A stretch of 48,315 bases of DNA, taken from the NCBI GenBank assembly GCA_947628775.1, contig CANRBI010000004.1:1-48315 (forward strand), read 5' to 3'. The position numbers and the translations under genes are program-made. Below are positions 33,807-43,800 of this stretch, one piece after another. Position 1 is the first letter of the stretch, and each line of letters opens with the position of its first letter. This DNA comes from an uncultured Clostridia bacterium (GTDB lineage Bacteria; Bacillota; Clostridia; TANB77; CAG-508). Under the pieces are notes generated by a model. The model had not been told where the DNA came from and searched no databases. It saw only the letters and a list, made by a program, of their open reading frames with translations.

Positions 33807-35414
33807 TTATTCTGTTTTTTCAATATATGCATAATGTAAATAGTATCCTCCTAATGGACTAATGTATGCATCTTTTAAATGTTCATTTACTAATATTTTT
33901 TGTACATACCAATATATAGGGCATATTGGTAATTCATCAAGTATTATTTCTTCTGCTCTTTCTATCGATTGCAATCTTAAATTTTCATCAGTAGTTGATG
34001 TAATAATAGATATAAGTTTATCATATTCTTCATTGCTCCAACCAGAGAAATTTAATGTTCCACCAGTTACCCATCCATCTAAAAATGTTAAAGGATCATC
34101 ATAATCAGCAATTTGTCCATTTCTTGCGACAGTATAGTCTTTATTAGTAAGAATTTGTGATAAAGTAGACCATTCTACATTTTTAATTGTAACATTTATT
34201 CCTAAATTTTCTTTTAAATCATGTTGTATTGCTTCTGCAATTTTTTTATGTTCCTCACTTGTATTGAAAACAATTTCAATAGATGGGAAGTTTTCGCCGT
34301 TCGGATATCCTGCTTCGGCTAATAGTTTTCTTGCTTCTTCTATATTAGCATTTTTATTAAGTGATGTAACATTTGAAATTTCTCTGTAATTATTTTCACC
34401 AACCTTTATACCGTCAGGAATATAAGCTACTGCTTCTTTCTCTCCAGCTTTTGTTACACTATTTACTATATATTCCCTATCAATTGCTAAACTAAATGCT
34501 TTTCTAACTTTAACATCATTAAATGGTTCTTTAGTAGTATTAAAATTATAATAATATGTAGATAAATATGGTGAAATATTCATACTGCCATTTTCAATTA
34601 ACCTAGATACATCTTCTGGTGGATATGCAGCATCATTTATATCCAATTGTCCAGATTCAAAAGCATTTAAACCTGCTACATAATCATCAATTAATAAGAA
34701 TTCAATTTCACTCGTTTTTATACTGTTTTTATCCCAATAATTTTCATTTTTTTCCATTATAATTTTAGAACCATGTATCCATTCCTTTAGTTTAAAAGCT
34801 CCATTTGATACATAAGTGTTAGCATTTTGCGTCCATTTTCCATCTTTATCTACAATATCTTGTCTTACTGGCATAAGGTTTTCATAGCACAACATTGTCA
34901 AAAAGTAGCTAGTTGGTCTTTCAAGTGTTACTTGAAAAGTTTTATCATCTAATGCTACTATACCTACATCATCTTGTGAACAGTTACCTTTGTTATATTT
35001 CTCAGCATTTTTTACAAAATATAATTTATATGCTACTTCACTTGCTGTTTCGGGGTTTAATAGTCTTTTCCAAGCAAATTCAAAATCTTTTGCTGATACT
35101 TCTTTTCCATCCGACCATTTCGCATCTCTAATGTAGAATGTATATTGTGTTTCTGTTTCATCTATATCCCATTTTTCTGCCATACCTGGTATTACATTTC
35201 CATCTTTATCTATTCTTGTTAATCCTTCAAACATATGCCTCATATACACTCTACAGTCTATTGTAGAACCAATTTGTGGATCTATTGATACTGGTTCTGG
35301 ACCAACTGTAGCAACGATTTTTGAATTTTCGTCATTTTTGTTATTAAATATAGCTACTCCAATTATAGCAAATATAATAAATACTATTATTAACCAAATA
35401 ATTATTTTTTTCAT
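33807..35414 (-). CDS. Oligopeptide ABC transporter substrate-binding protein
   Basis: The 535-residue protein captures oligopeptides outside the cell for the Opp importer encoded just upstream. After an N-terminal helix (about 3-22) it has the OppA-like pattern VGPEPVSIDPQIGSTIDCRVYMRHMFEGL, the motif DAKWSDGKEVSAKDFEFAWKRLL, and VRKAFSLAIDREYIV. There is no lipobox cysteine after the helix, as in the other binding protein at 4.4 kb, so it is probably anchored by an uncleaved helix. It is the last transporter gene, with valS following. Ligand specificity is not readable. Confidence 0.92.
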   Translation of the reverse strand: MKKIIIWLIIVFIIFAIIGVAIFNNKNDENSKIVATVGPEPVSIDPQIGSTIDCRVYMRHMFEGLTRIDKDGNVIPGMAEKWDIDETETQYTFYIRDAKWSDGKEVSAKDFEFAWKRLLNPETASEVAYKLYFVKNAEKYNKGNCSQDDVGIVALDDKTFQVTLERPTSYFLTMLCYENLMPVRQDIVDKDGKWTQNANTYVSNGAFKLKEWIHGSKIIMEKNENYWDKNSIKTSEIEFLLIDDYVAGLNAFESGQLDINDAAYPPEDVSRLIENGSMNISPYLSTYYYNFNTTKEPFNDVKVRKAFSLAIDREYIVNSVTKAGEKEAVAYIPDGIKVGENNYREISNVTSLNKNANIEEARKLLAEAGYPNGENFPSIEIVFNTSEEHKKIAEAIQHDLKENLGINVTIKNVEWSTLSQILTNKDYTVARNGQIADYDDPLTFLDGWVTGGTLNFSGWSNEEYDKLISIITSTTDENLRLQSIERAEEIILDELPICPIYWYVQKILVNEHLKDAYISPLGGYYLHYAYIEKTE

Positions 35415-35455
35415 TTTAAAACATCTCCTTTTTACTTATAATTTACATATTTTGA

Positions 35456-36202
35456 TTAAAAATTAATTAATATTTTTGTATACGCTTGAACGGATTTATT
35501 AAAAATCATTCCTACTTCACCTTCTTCCACTATTTTTCCTTCTTTCATTATAACTATTCTATTACATAGTTGTTTAGCTAGGTGTATATTATGAGTTATA
35601 AAGATTATTGTGATTTTATAATTTTGAGCATATTTTTTAATTAATTCTATAATATTATATTGATTTATTACATCAAGAGCAGAAGTTATTTCATCACATA
35701 TTAATACCTTGGGACAAGATATTAATGCTCTAGCAATAGCAACTCTCTGGCATTGTCCTCCACTTAACTGATATGGCTTTCTGTAATAATATTCTTCATC
35801 TAATTCAACATACTTTAGCATATTTTTAACTCTAGTTTTTATTTCATCTTTGCTTTTAATTTTAAAAATTAATGGTTCTGCTATTATATCAGATATTCTC
35901 ATTTTAGGATTAAGGCAACCTGTCATATTTTGAAAAATGACATTAATATTCTTTTTTAGTTTTTTTCTTGTTTTATCATTCATAATCATATTTTCAAAGT
36001 AAATGTTCCCTTCATCTTGTTTTTCAATACCAAGAATAATCTTAGCTAATGTACTTTTTCCACACCCACTTTCTCCAATTATTCCAATAATATCGTTCTG
36101 ATAAATTTTCAATGAGATATTATCATTCACCAATTCTTTTTTATTTCTTTTATAATAGTATTTAGTTATATTTTTCAATTCTAGTTCTACTTTTTCTTCC
36201 AT
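35456..36202 (-). CDS. Oligopeptide ABC transporter ATP-binding protein (OppF type)
   Basis: The 248-residue ATPase energises the peptide importer from the cytoplasm. Walker A is GESGCGKS (about 43-50), the signature is LSGGQCQRVAIARAL, Walker B is LICDEITSALD, and the switch His is in FITHNIHL. It is a single nucleotide-binding domain without the usual long Cys-containing oligopeptide-family C-terminal extension, so it is shorter than typical OppF. It follows OppD by 20 bases and precedes the binding protein by 41 bases. Confidence 0.9.
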   Translation of the reverse strand: MEEKVELELKNITKYYYKRNKKELVNDNISLKIYQNDIIGIIGESGCGKSTLAKIILGIEKQDEGNIYFENMIMNDKTRKKLKKNINVIFQNMTGCLNPKMRISDIIAEPLIFKIKSKDEIKTRVKNMLKYVELDEEYYYRKPYQLSGGQCQRVAIARALISCPKVLICDEITSALDVINQYNIIELIKKYAQNYKITIIFITHNIHLAKQLCNRIVIMKEGKIVEEGEVGMIFNKSVQAYTKILINF

Positions 36203-36222
36203 AAAATTTTCCCTTTATATAT

Positions 36223-36990
36223 TTAATAAATAGTAGCAGTTTTTATTAAATTTTTGGTATATGACGTCTGTGGATTGTCTATTATTTTCTCTGTTATACC
36301 TTGTTCTATAATCTCTCCATCTTTTATAATAACAATTTTATTGCAAAATTCTTTAACCAAATTTATATTATGTGTAATAAACAATAAAGTAAAATGTTGT
36401 TTTTGTTTTTCTTTTAAAATTAAGTTTATAATATTCTTTTGCGTTATAACATCTAGTGATGAAGTAACCTCATCACATATTAAAATTTCTGGCTTTTTTT
36501 CTAGCATAATTCCAAGAGCTAATCTTTGCAACATTCCTCCACTTAATTCATAAGGATACTTTTTCAAAACTTCTTTAGGATTTTTAATTTCCATTTCTTT
36601 AAGTATTCTAATCTTTGTATCATCATTTCTATCAGAAATATTATTTGCTTTAAATACATCATTTATAAAGTTTTTTATTTTTATTGTTTCACTAAACGAT
36701 TGCATTGGATTTTGCAAAACAATACTAATATAACGTTTATCAATGCCTTGTTTTAAATCTAATACTCTACCGTTAAAGGTAATTTCTCCCTCAATTTCAC
36801 TTAAATTATTAGGTAAAATGCCACATAGTGTTTTTGCAAGAACAGTTTTTCCACTACCACTTTTACCAATAATAGCAATTGTATCATTTTTTTCAATATT
36901 AATATTAATATTTTGTAATGCTTTTACTATATTTTTATTTACAATAAAATTAACATTTAGATTTTTTATTTTTAAAAAATCTTCTTTCAT
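36223..36990 (-). CDS. Oligopeptide ABC transporter ATP-binding protein (OppD type)
   Basis: The 255-residue ATPase pairs with the OppF-like subunit. Walker A is GKSGSGKT (about 43-50), the signature is LSGGMLQRLALGIML, Walker B is LICDEVTSSLD, and the switch His lies in FITHNINL. Like its partner it lacks the C-terminal oligopeptide-type extension. It follows OppC by 29 bases. Both ATPases together form the expected asymmetric pair of an Opp/Dpp system. Confidence 0.9.
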   Translation of the reverse strand: MKEDFLKIKNLNVNFIVNKNIVKALQNININIEKNDTIAIIGKSGSGKTVLAKTLCGILPNNLSEIEGEITFNGRVLDLKQGIDKRYISIVLQNPMQSFSETIKIKNFINDVFKANNISDRNDDTKIRILKEMEIKNPKEVLKKYPYELSGGMLQRLALGIMLEKKPEILICDEVTSSLDVITQKNIINLILKEKQKQHFTLLFITHNINLVKEFCNKIVIIKDGEIIEQGITEKIIDNPQTSYTKNLIKTATIY

Positions 36991-37019
36991 AGTAATACCT
37001 TTCCTTTAAAGATGATTTT

Positions 37020-37862
37020 TTACTGTATTTCTTCACTTGTTATCTTTTTTCTTAAAGATTCAGTTAAAATAGTAATCAATAGCATTATAGTAATTACTAA
37101 AATACTTGTATATATAATTGTCTGAGGTTGTGAGTATAGCATTCCTGTCCCCTCATATATTAAACTACCCCAACTCGGTATAGGTGCATTTATTCCTATT
37201 CCAATAAAACTTAAAAAAGATTCTGTAAATATAGCTGTTGGTATTTGCAATATTGTAATTATTACAATTGTGTGTAATGAATTTGGAATAATGTGTTTTA
37301 ATAGTAAATACCACTTTTTACTACCTATTGCTGTAGAATAAGTAAAATATTCTTGATTTTTTATATGTATAACTTCTGCTCTTATTGTCCTTGCCATCTT
37401 AAACCAGCATGTCGTTCCCATAGCAATTAATATATTTATTATATCCTTGTTGTCTCCAAATTTATCTAAAAATAAATTTTGACATAACATAACTATAAAT
37501 ATGACATATATTATTTGTGGTATGCTCATTAGAATATCTAAAATTCTCATCATTATCCAATCAATTTTACCTCCACATATTCCAGATATGCTTCCATAAA
37601 TAGTTCCTATAATTATATTTATTAAGCTGGTACTAATTCCTACTAATAGAGAAATTCTTGTTGCGTACATTAATCTAACAAATAAATCTCTTCCTAAATA
37701 ATCTGTCCCTAGCAAATGATTTATTGATGGTTCTTGTAGCTCTTCACCTCTTAATTGCTCATCAAATCTATATGGAGATATTATTGGAATTATTATAGCT
37801 AAAATTATTATGAAAGATAAGATTAGGGTTACAAATAATATTTTTTTATTAATATTTTTCAT
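37020..37862 (-). CDS. Oligopeptide ABC transporter permease (OppC type)
   Basis: The 280-residue inner-membrane protein has an N-terminal helix (about 8-30), the OppC-type N-terminal segment with LLGTDYLGRDLFVRLMYATRISL, and five further helices. The coupling loop that contacts the ATPases is in IRAEVIHIKNQEYFTYSTAIGSKKWYLLLKHIIPN. It lies 12 bases after the OppB gene. Together the two permeases make the transmembrane channel. Confidence 0.93.
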   Translation of the reverse strand: MKNINKKILFVTLILSFIIILAIIIPIISPYRFDEQLRGEELQEPSINHLLGTDYLGRDLFVRLMYATRISLLVGISTSLINIIIGTIYGSISGICGGKIDWIMMRILDILMSIPQIIYVIFIVMLCQNLFLDKFGDNKDIINILIAMGTTCWFKMARTIRAEVIHIKNQEYFTYSTAIGSKKWYLLLKHIIPNSLHTIVIITILQIPTAIFTESFLSFIGIGINAPIPSWGSLIYEGTGMLYSQPQTIIYTSILVITIMLLITILTESLRKKITSEEIQ

Positions 37863-37874
37863 TACACACCTTTT

Positions 37875-38792
37875 TTATTCTATATTTGTTTTTGGATTTA
37901 AAATTTTGCATATAATATCTGTTAAAAAATTAAATATTACCATTAATATTGTAAAGAATAGAGTTAGTCCTAATATTACTGTATAATCTCTATCTAATAC
38001 ACTAACAATAAAATATCTTCCTATTCCAGGTATTCCAAATGTTTTTTCAACAACAAAACTTCCCGTCAAAATGCTTACTGCTAAAGGACCTAGATAATTT
38101 AATAATGGAACACACGCATTTTTTAATGCATATTTATATAATATTTTACTATATGGGATTCCTGAAACTTTTAGCATAACAATATAGTCTTTTTTTAATT
38201 CTTCAGTCATACTATTCTTTATTAATTGAAAAATAATTGCACTAGGATATAATGCTAATATAATAATGGGCAAAATCATTGTAGTCCAGTCGTCTGCTAC
38301 AAATGATGGCATCCATTTCAATTTCACACAAAATATATATTGGAATAAAATTGCAATAATAAATTCTGGTATAGATGCTATTATTATACTTGATGTTTTA
38401 CATATTGAACTTACAACTTTTTTTTGATTTGTTGCCACCAAAATACCTAGAGGTATGGCCACAATCAAACTAAGTATTAAAGCTATTCCTCCAATAATCA
38501 GAGATACTGGCAAATGAGCATATATAATTTCATTTACTGTTCTACCATTATTCCTTATTGATAATCCTAAATCTCCATGTGTAATATTGTAAAAATAGAT
38601 ACCTATTTGCTCATTTAGAGATTTATCTAGACCATACTTATTTATAATATTTTGTTTTATATTTTCAGGTAAATTTGCATGTGAGGATAATGGTGTGCCT
38701 GGTATTATATGAATAATAGAAAAAACAATAATAGCAACAATTATTATTGTAAAAATTCCTCCTATAAGTCTTTTTATTATAAATTTTATCAT
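37875..38792 (-). CDS. Oligopeptide ABC transporter permease (OppB type)
   Basis: The 305-residue protein is the first gene of the opp operon. It has the OppB features: FIIKRLIGGIFTI at the N terminus, PENIKQNIINKYGLDKSLNEQIGIYFYNITHGDLGLSI, about six helices, and the ATPase-contact loop in MTEELKKDYIVMLKVSGIPYSKILYKYALKNA. AGGAGA precedes the ATG. The 207 bases upstream hold the terminator of the abrB-like gene and, probably, the operon promoter. Confidence 0.93.
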   Translation of the reverse strand: MIKFIIKRLIGGIFTIIIVAIIVFSIIHIIPGTPLSSHANLPENIKQNIINKYGLDKSLNEQIGIYFYNITHGDLGLSIRNNGRTVNEIIYAHLPVSLIIGGIALILSLIVAIPLGILVATNQKKVVSSICKTSSIIIASIPEFIIAILFQYIFCVKLKWMPSFVADDWTTMILPIIILALYPSAIIFQLIKNSMTEELKKDYIVMLKVSGIPYSKILYKYALKNACVPLLNYLGPLAVSILTGSFVVEKTFGIPGIGRYFIVSVLDRDYTVILGLTLFFTILMVIFNFLTDIICKILNPKTNIE

Positions 38793-38936
38793 TTATAAAT
38801 CTCCTAATATTAATATAATAAAGTATATATTTTTCTATAAGTTACTCCTTATTAATTTTTTACAATTTTATCACATTATTCAATAAAAATCAAATTTTAT
38901 ATTTCCATAACGCAGGAAGTTGGTTCGTTACACAAT

Positions 38937-38967
38937 AAAAAAGGACACCTTTTGGCGTTCCCCCTTT
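38937..38967 (-). terminator. Terminator downstream of the AbrB-like gene
   Basis: GGAACGCC and GGTGTCC pair with one bulged A around AAAA, inside AAAGG/CCTTT flanks, and end in a T run on the minus strand. Confidence 0.7.
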
Positions 38968-38999
38968 AATTTTATAAGAACTCTGTCATTATCCTCATA

Positions 39000-39257
39000 T
39001 TATTTTGATTTTTTCTCCCTTCTAAACTCTTTTATCATTTCTGCAACATCTTTTTCATCCTTTAATCCTAATCTTTCGGCCTCTCCCTTAAATGCTTTTC
39101 TTGCTTTATCTATTGCAAGTGATACAGGATTTACTAAGATATAACTTCCATCTTTTTCTATGAAGGCAACCTTATCACCATCCTTTAGATTTAAATCTTT
39201 TCTTATTGATATTGGTAGTGTTATTTGACCTTTTGTAGTTATTTTTGCTAATTCCAT
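39000..39257 (-). CDS. AbrB/SpoVT-type transcriptional regulator or antitoxin
   Basis: The 85-residue protein has an N-terminal swapped-hairpin AbrB DNA-binding domain (about 1-47): ELAKITTKGQITLPISIRKDLNLKDGDKVAFIEKDGSY. The C-terminal half is helical and charged (KARKAFKGEAERLGLKDEKDVAEMIKEFRREK). I start it at 39257, which has GGGTGTGA upstream. Such proteins are either global transition-state regulators or antitoxins that act with a PIN or MazF toxin. No toxin gene is adjacent: a terminator follows it and the Wadjet genes lie upstream. It is therefore an orphan regulator near a defence system, possibly related to it. Confidence 0.82.
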   Translation of the reverse strand: MELAKITTKGQITLPISIRKDLNLKDGDKVAFIEKDGSYILVNPVSLAIDKARKAFKGEAERLGLKDEKDVAEMIKEFRREKKSK

Positions 39258-39284
39258 AAAATCACACCCTTTCCTTGTTTTCAT

Positions 39285-39541
39285 TGTTTTCCTTACTTAT
39301 ATTATATGCTATTTTTTTTAAATATCAATACTTTTATTTAATTTTACAGTCATATGATTATAAAATAACCATATGACTGCCTATCCTTTCCACATCTTGT
39401 ATTTTCTAATTTACAAAACTTTTAATTATCCCTATCTATTTGATATTTTAAAATTTAATTGTAATAAAAAATATTATAAAAATATAATTTGTAATAAAAA
39501 TGAAAATATTTGTAATATTTTATAAAATTACCTTGGCATAT
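39285..39541. other. Gene-free spacer between jetD and the AbrB-like gene
   Basis: It contains an inverted repeat with 10-bp arms CAGTCATATG (39347-39356) and CATATGACTG (39370-39379), probably the end of the Wadjet transcript although the T run is weak. The rest is AT-rich with a few TTGTAATA-type near-repeats and no recognisable gene. Confidence 0.5.
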
Positions 39542-40846
39542 TTATTGCAAATTTGCACAAATTGTTTCAATAAAACTAATAATATTATCTATGTTTTTTT
39601 CTTCATATGCTGCTCTTTTATTTTTCTTGATTTCTTCACTTATAGATTTTAATTCTTCTGATTTCACACTTGCTAGTTTTTGTAGTCTACTATCTGGTAA
39701 ATAAACATCAGATATATTTTTATAATATGTTTCCTTATTGAATCCTATAAAATTAAGTTTTTCTTTGTAACTTTGCTTTAGTCTATCTGCAATTTGTATT
39801 CCTTCTGGGTCTAAGTCCCCTGAATAATATAATTCATATCCTGCTTTTATTAGTAAATCTATAAGCATAATTCCTGCAAGTTTGACCTGCCCATAAGTGC
39901 AAATTAAGGGAAAATCTTTTATTTTACATTTTTGGGCAATTCCCATGAAAACTGCTGGATTTTCTAGTATCACTACTTTTTTATATGGATTTTCTTCATT
40001 TATATATTTAAGATTAATTAAATTATACAATGTTAAAAAAATAGGTTCATTGTATTTATAAAATCCACTTAACCCTAGATGTTTTTCGCTTTTTGTATAT
40101 GCTTCTATATTTTTGCATAAAACCATACTTGATATATCATCTACTAATAAATTATTATTATAATATAGTTCTGAGAGTTCCTCACTATTTTTAGGGTATA
40201 CAGTATTTTTAGTATAACATAACAATAATATAAATAATTTTCCACATAAAGTCTTTTTATCAATCCCATGTGGATTTGATAAAATTGTACTTGCAAATAC
40301 TGGTATTCTGGTTAGAGTTTTAGGTAATTTGTTTATACATTTACATGCATTTAATAGTTGTTCTTTTAGGGTCTTTTCTTTTTTATTATAATATTTTTTT
40401 ATATTTTGATATAATATATCTTTATTTTTTATACTTTTTATTAAATAATTATAGATATATGTTCCTTCATTTTGTTTTAATATTTCTTTCCAGAATAATT
40501 GCAAATCATTTTGGTAATTTTCTATATTTTGTTTTTTGGTCAAAATATCTTCATTAAAATATCCTTTTAATAATTCTGTTAATTCTATTCCTTCAAATTT
40601 ACTTTCATCTATAATTTGCTTGAATTTTTTTAGATTAATATTTATTGCAGAATTTTTAGAATAGTCTTTTCTCATAAGTCCTGAAAGATGTTGCTTTTCG
40701 ATATTTGTAGGTTTTTGTATTATAATATTTCCTTTTATTTCACCTAAAGAAATATATTTATTTTTCATTCCTTTGAATAATCTGTTATATCCTTCTTTAC
40801 TCTTAAAATATTTTATTGCTTCTTTTAATTTATTTGTTTCTTTCAT
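39542..40846 (-). CDS. jetD: Wadjet nuclease subunit JetD (DUF2399/DUF3323-type, TIGR02679)
   Basis: JetD is the Toprim nuclease of Wadjet, which cuts plasmid DNA that the SMC motor has looped. I start it at 40846, where ATGA overlaps the jetC stop, giving 434 residues. The N-terminal half is the family's helical domain. The C-terminal half (from about residue 285) is the DUF2399 Toprim-like core: ENPAVFMGIAQK carries the conserved Glu, and YYSGDLDPEGIQIADRL carries the DxD pair. It is the last gene of the four-gene operon. The catalytic residues look intact. Confidence 0.92.
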   Translation of the reverse strand: MKETNKLKEAIKYFKSKEGYNRLFKGMKNKYISLGEIKGNIIIQKPTNIEKQHLSGLMRKDYSKNSAININLKKFKQIIDESKFEGIELTELLKGYFNEDILTKKQNIENYQNDLQLFWKEILKQNEGTYIYNYLIKSIKNKDILYQNIKKYYNKKEKTLKEQLLNACKCINKLPKTLTRIPVFASTILSNPHGIDKKTLCGKLFILLLCYTKNTVYPKNSEELSELYYNNNLLVDDISSMVLCKNIEAYTKSEKHLGLSGFYKYNEPIFLTLYNLINLKYINEENPYKKVVILENPAVFMGIAQKCKIKDFPLICTYGQVKLAGIMLIDLLIKAGYELYYSGDLDPEGIQIADRLKQSYKEKLNFIGFNKETYYKNISDVYLPDSRLQKLASVKSEELKSISEEIKKNKRAAYEEKNIDNIISFIETICANLQ

Positions 40847-43800
40847 ATAACTAATTCTCTTTTCTTTCCATTCCAATGATATCGCATTATTGAAACTACT
40901 TTATTGTTAACATCACTAATTAACTCACATATTGACAAATTAGGTACTGTGTCATATTCTCCCCATAATACTTGTGAATTAATTACGTATTCTAAATCTA
41001 ATTCTGTTAATATTCTAAACATATCTCTAATGTTATTATCATCAACTCCTGCAAAAGCTTCATCTAAAGAAATAATTCGTAGACAATCTTTTCTAGCACT
41101 TTGATATCTTGCACATACTGATGCAAATAGTGGTATATACATTGCCATTGCTTTTTCTCCACCACTTAATTTATAAAATGCATTATTTGTAAGTTCTTTT
41201 GATTGTTCTCCTGATTTTTTATGCATAAATTGGAATTCAAACCACTTTCTATAATCCAATGTCTCTTTTATTATGTTATAGAATGGAACAACTGAATCTT
41301 TTTCTTGATATTCTTTTTCTGCCATTTTAAATTTTGCTCTAAAGTGTTTTGAAACTTTTTGTATATCTTCTTTTTTTAAAAGCCCTATTTCTGAATTTAA
41401 AATTTCTACAATTTGTTTTGTATCTAGTTCTTCTTCTGTTGTTGCTAGTTTTGGTTTCCAGTTTAAACTAAATGATAAACCACTTGATGTGTTTAAGCTT
41501 TTCATTAATTTATTCATTGATTCAACCCAGTCTTTTGCATAATAAATTCTTTCTCTGATTTTTCTTCCTACTGTTCCAACTAAAATATCTTCATATAAAT
41601 CTCTATCTTTTTCATCTACTAAATTAGCTGTTTCTTCTATCATTTCTTCTATGTGTTCTTCTAATTGTACGATATTTACTTTTTTTCCATTTACAAAGCA
41701 GGTTATATCACTTCTTGTTCTTGTTTGTTCTATTTTTATTTGTTCACTATCTTTTGATAAAATTTCTTGTATGAATATTTCGCCAATTGATAAATTATAA
41801 TCTAGCAAATTTTCGTTATTATCTTTATATTTTTCTATTAATATTGCACGGTAATCTTCTTTACTTTTTGTTTCTTTATCAAAATAGGAATATTCTGATA
41901 AAATTCTATTAGATATTTTTGAAATTTCTTCATATTCTTCTATGACATATTTTAAATTTATTTCTTGTTCCAATATTTCCTTTGCTATATTTGTTTGTTT
42001 TTCAAAATTGTTTAAATCTTCAGCCATTGTCAATTGTTTTTCTTTAAATGCCTCTATCATAGCCTCTGTTTTTCCAATATTTTTATCAAGTAGTTCTTTT
42101 TCATTTGGTAATTTATCTAGTTTATCTAATACCTCCTCCATTTGTTTATCTAGTTCTTCTATTCCTTGACTCATTTGTTTTATAACTTCTATTTTTTCTT
42201 GTATGTCTTTTTGTTTAATATTTAATTTTCCTTTTTCATATAATATTTGATCTAAATCATATCTCAAATTTTCTAAATTATCTTTTATTCCTAAAAGTTT
42301 TTCATATTCATTTATTGTGTTATTATGATATTTTTCCATTTCGAAAATATCTTCTTTTAGGCTATTTACTATTTCTAAAGCTTCTTCATAACTTTGAACT
42401 GTATGTGCAAAACTTAAATTTTTTGTTGCAATTTGCGTTTGCTCTTTTGCTTGTTTTAATTTTTCAAATTTTTCTGTCAAAATATCTTCTAGTTTTTTTA
42501 TGTTTTGATTTATGCTTGTTAGTTTATCAATATTTATTTTTAGTTCTCTATAATTTTCTTCTAGTTTTTGTTTATTTGGAAATTTATCATATTCTTCTTG
42601 TAATTTTTGAACACTTAATTCTAATTTGCTAATTTGATTTTCTATATTTGTTTTTTCCTCATTTAATGTAATAATTTCTTCTTCTAATTCTTTAATTATC
42701 TTTTCTTTAAATCTTTTTCTGGCCTCATTTCCTATGTATTTTGCCTTTTGTTTTTTATCGGCAATTCCTTCTAGGATTCCAATTTTATATTCACCTTGTT
42801 CATTTATATATGTATGTGCTGCTTTTTCTGCTATCATAATACTTTTTAAAATATTGGCTACTGTTTCATGTTTTATTTTTGTTTCTTCTGGTAACTTTAT
42901 ATCTAAAAAATATGATAAATCATGTTTAAATTCTACTGGGTTTTCGAATAAATATTTATCAGTAAAATCATAATCTATTTCTCTTATTTTTGATATATAT
43001 TCTTTTGGTATTATTAAAGCATCTAAAATACCCATATCTAATAAAGCATTTTCTATTCTATTTTTTTGCTCTTCATTTAATTCTTTTTTAAAATCTACTG
43101 CGTTATAGAATTCTATATATGGTATCCCTTTTTCCTTCAAATTCTGCCTGTTTTGAATTACTTTTTCACTTCTTGTTGGCTCTGGATCTTTTTTATTTTT
43201 CCATTTTATAAGTTCATTTTGTTTTTCATTAATTTTGACTTCTATGTTATTTTTTTGAGAATTGTACATTGCTTTTTCATCTGATATTTTTTGTTTTTTT
43301 CCATCATATGGTTTGTGTAATTCCATAATAATATCATCATATTCTGAAATTTCACCATAATTTTGTACTTTTTGTGCAATTTTCATTAGTTCTTCTTTTT
43401 CTAGTTTTAGTATTGTATTTTCTCTTTCCCATGTATACATATTTTCTATAAAACTTTCTTTTTCTTCTTCTAGTTTATTTCTTACTTTGTTTGTTTGTAC
43501 ATCTTGTATATTTTTGTTATTTTTTTCTTTATCTAAATTTTCCAATGCTATTTCATATTCGTTATTTACTATATTTTCATTTTCTAATGCTTTTTTTCCA
43601 TTTTCTATTTTTTGAATATATCTCTTAATATCTTCTTTAAAGTATTTGTAATTGTAGCTTTTCTCTATATTAATTTCATCCATTTTAAAGAAAAATTCAT
43701 CATAATTTATATCTTTTGCTTTTTGCTCCATTTGAGCTGTTATTTCATTAAAATTACTTTTTTGCTCTTCATATTTTATTTTTGTATCTTTTTCTTCTAA

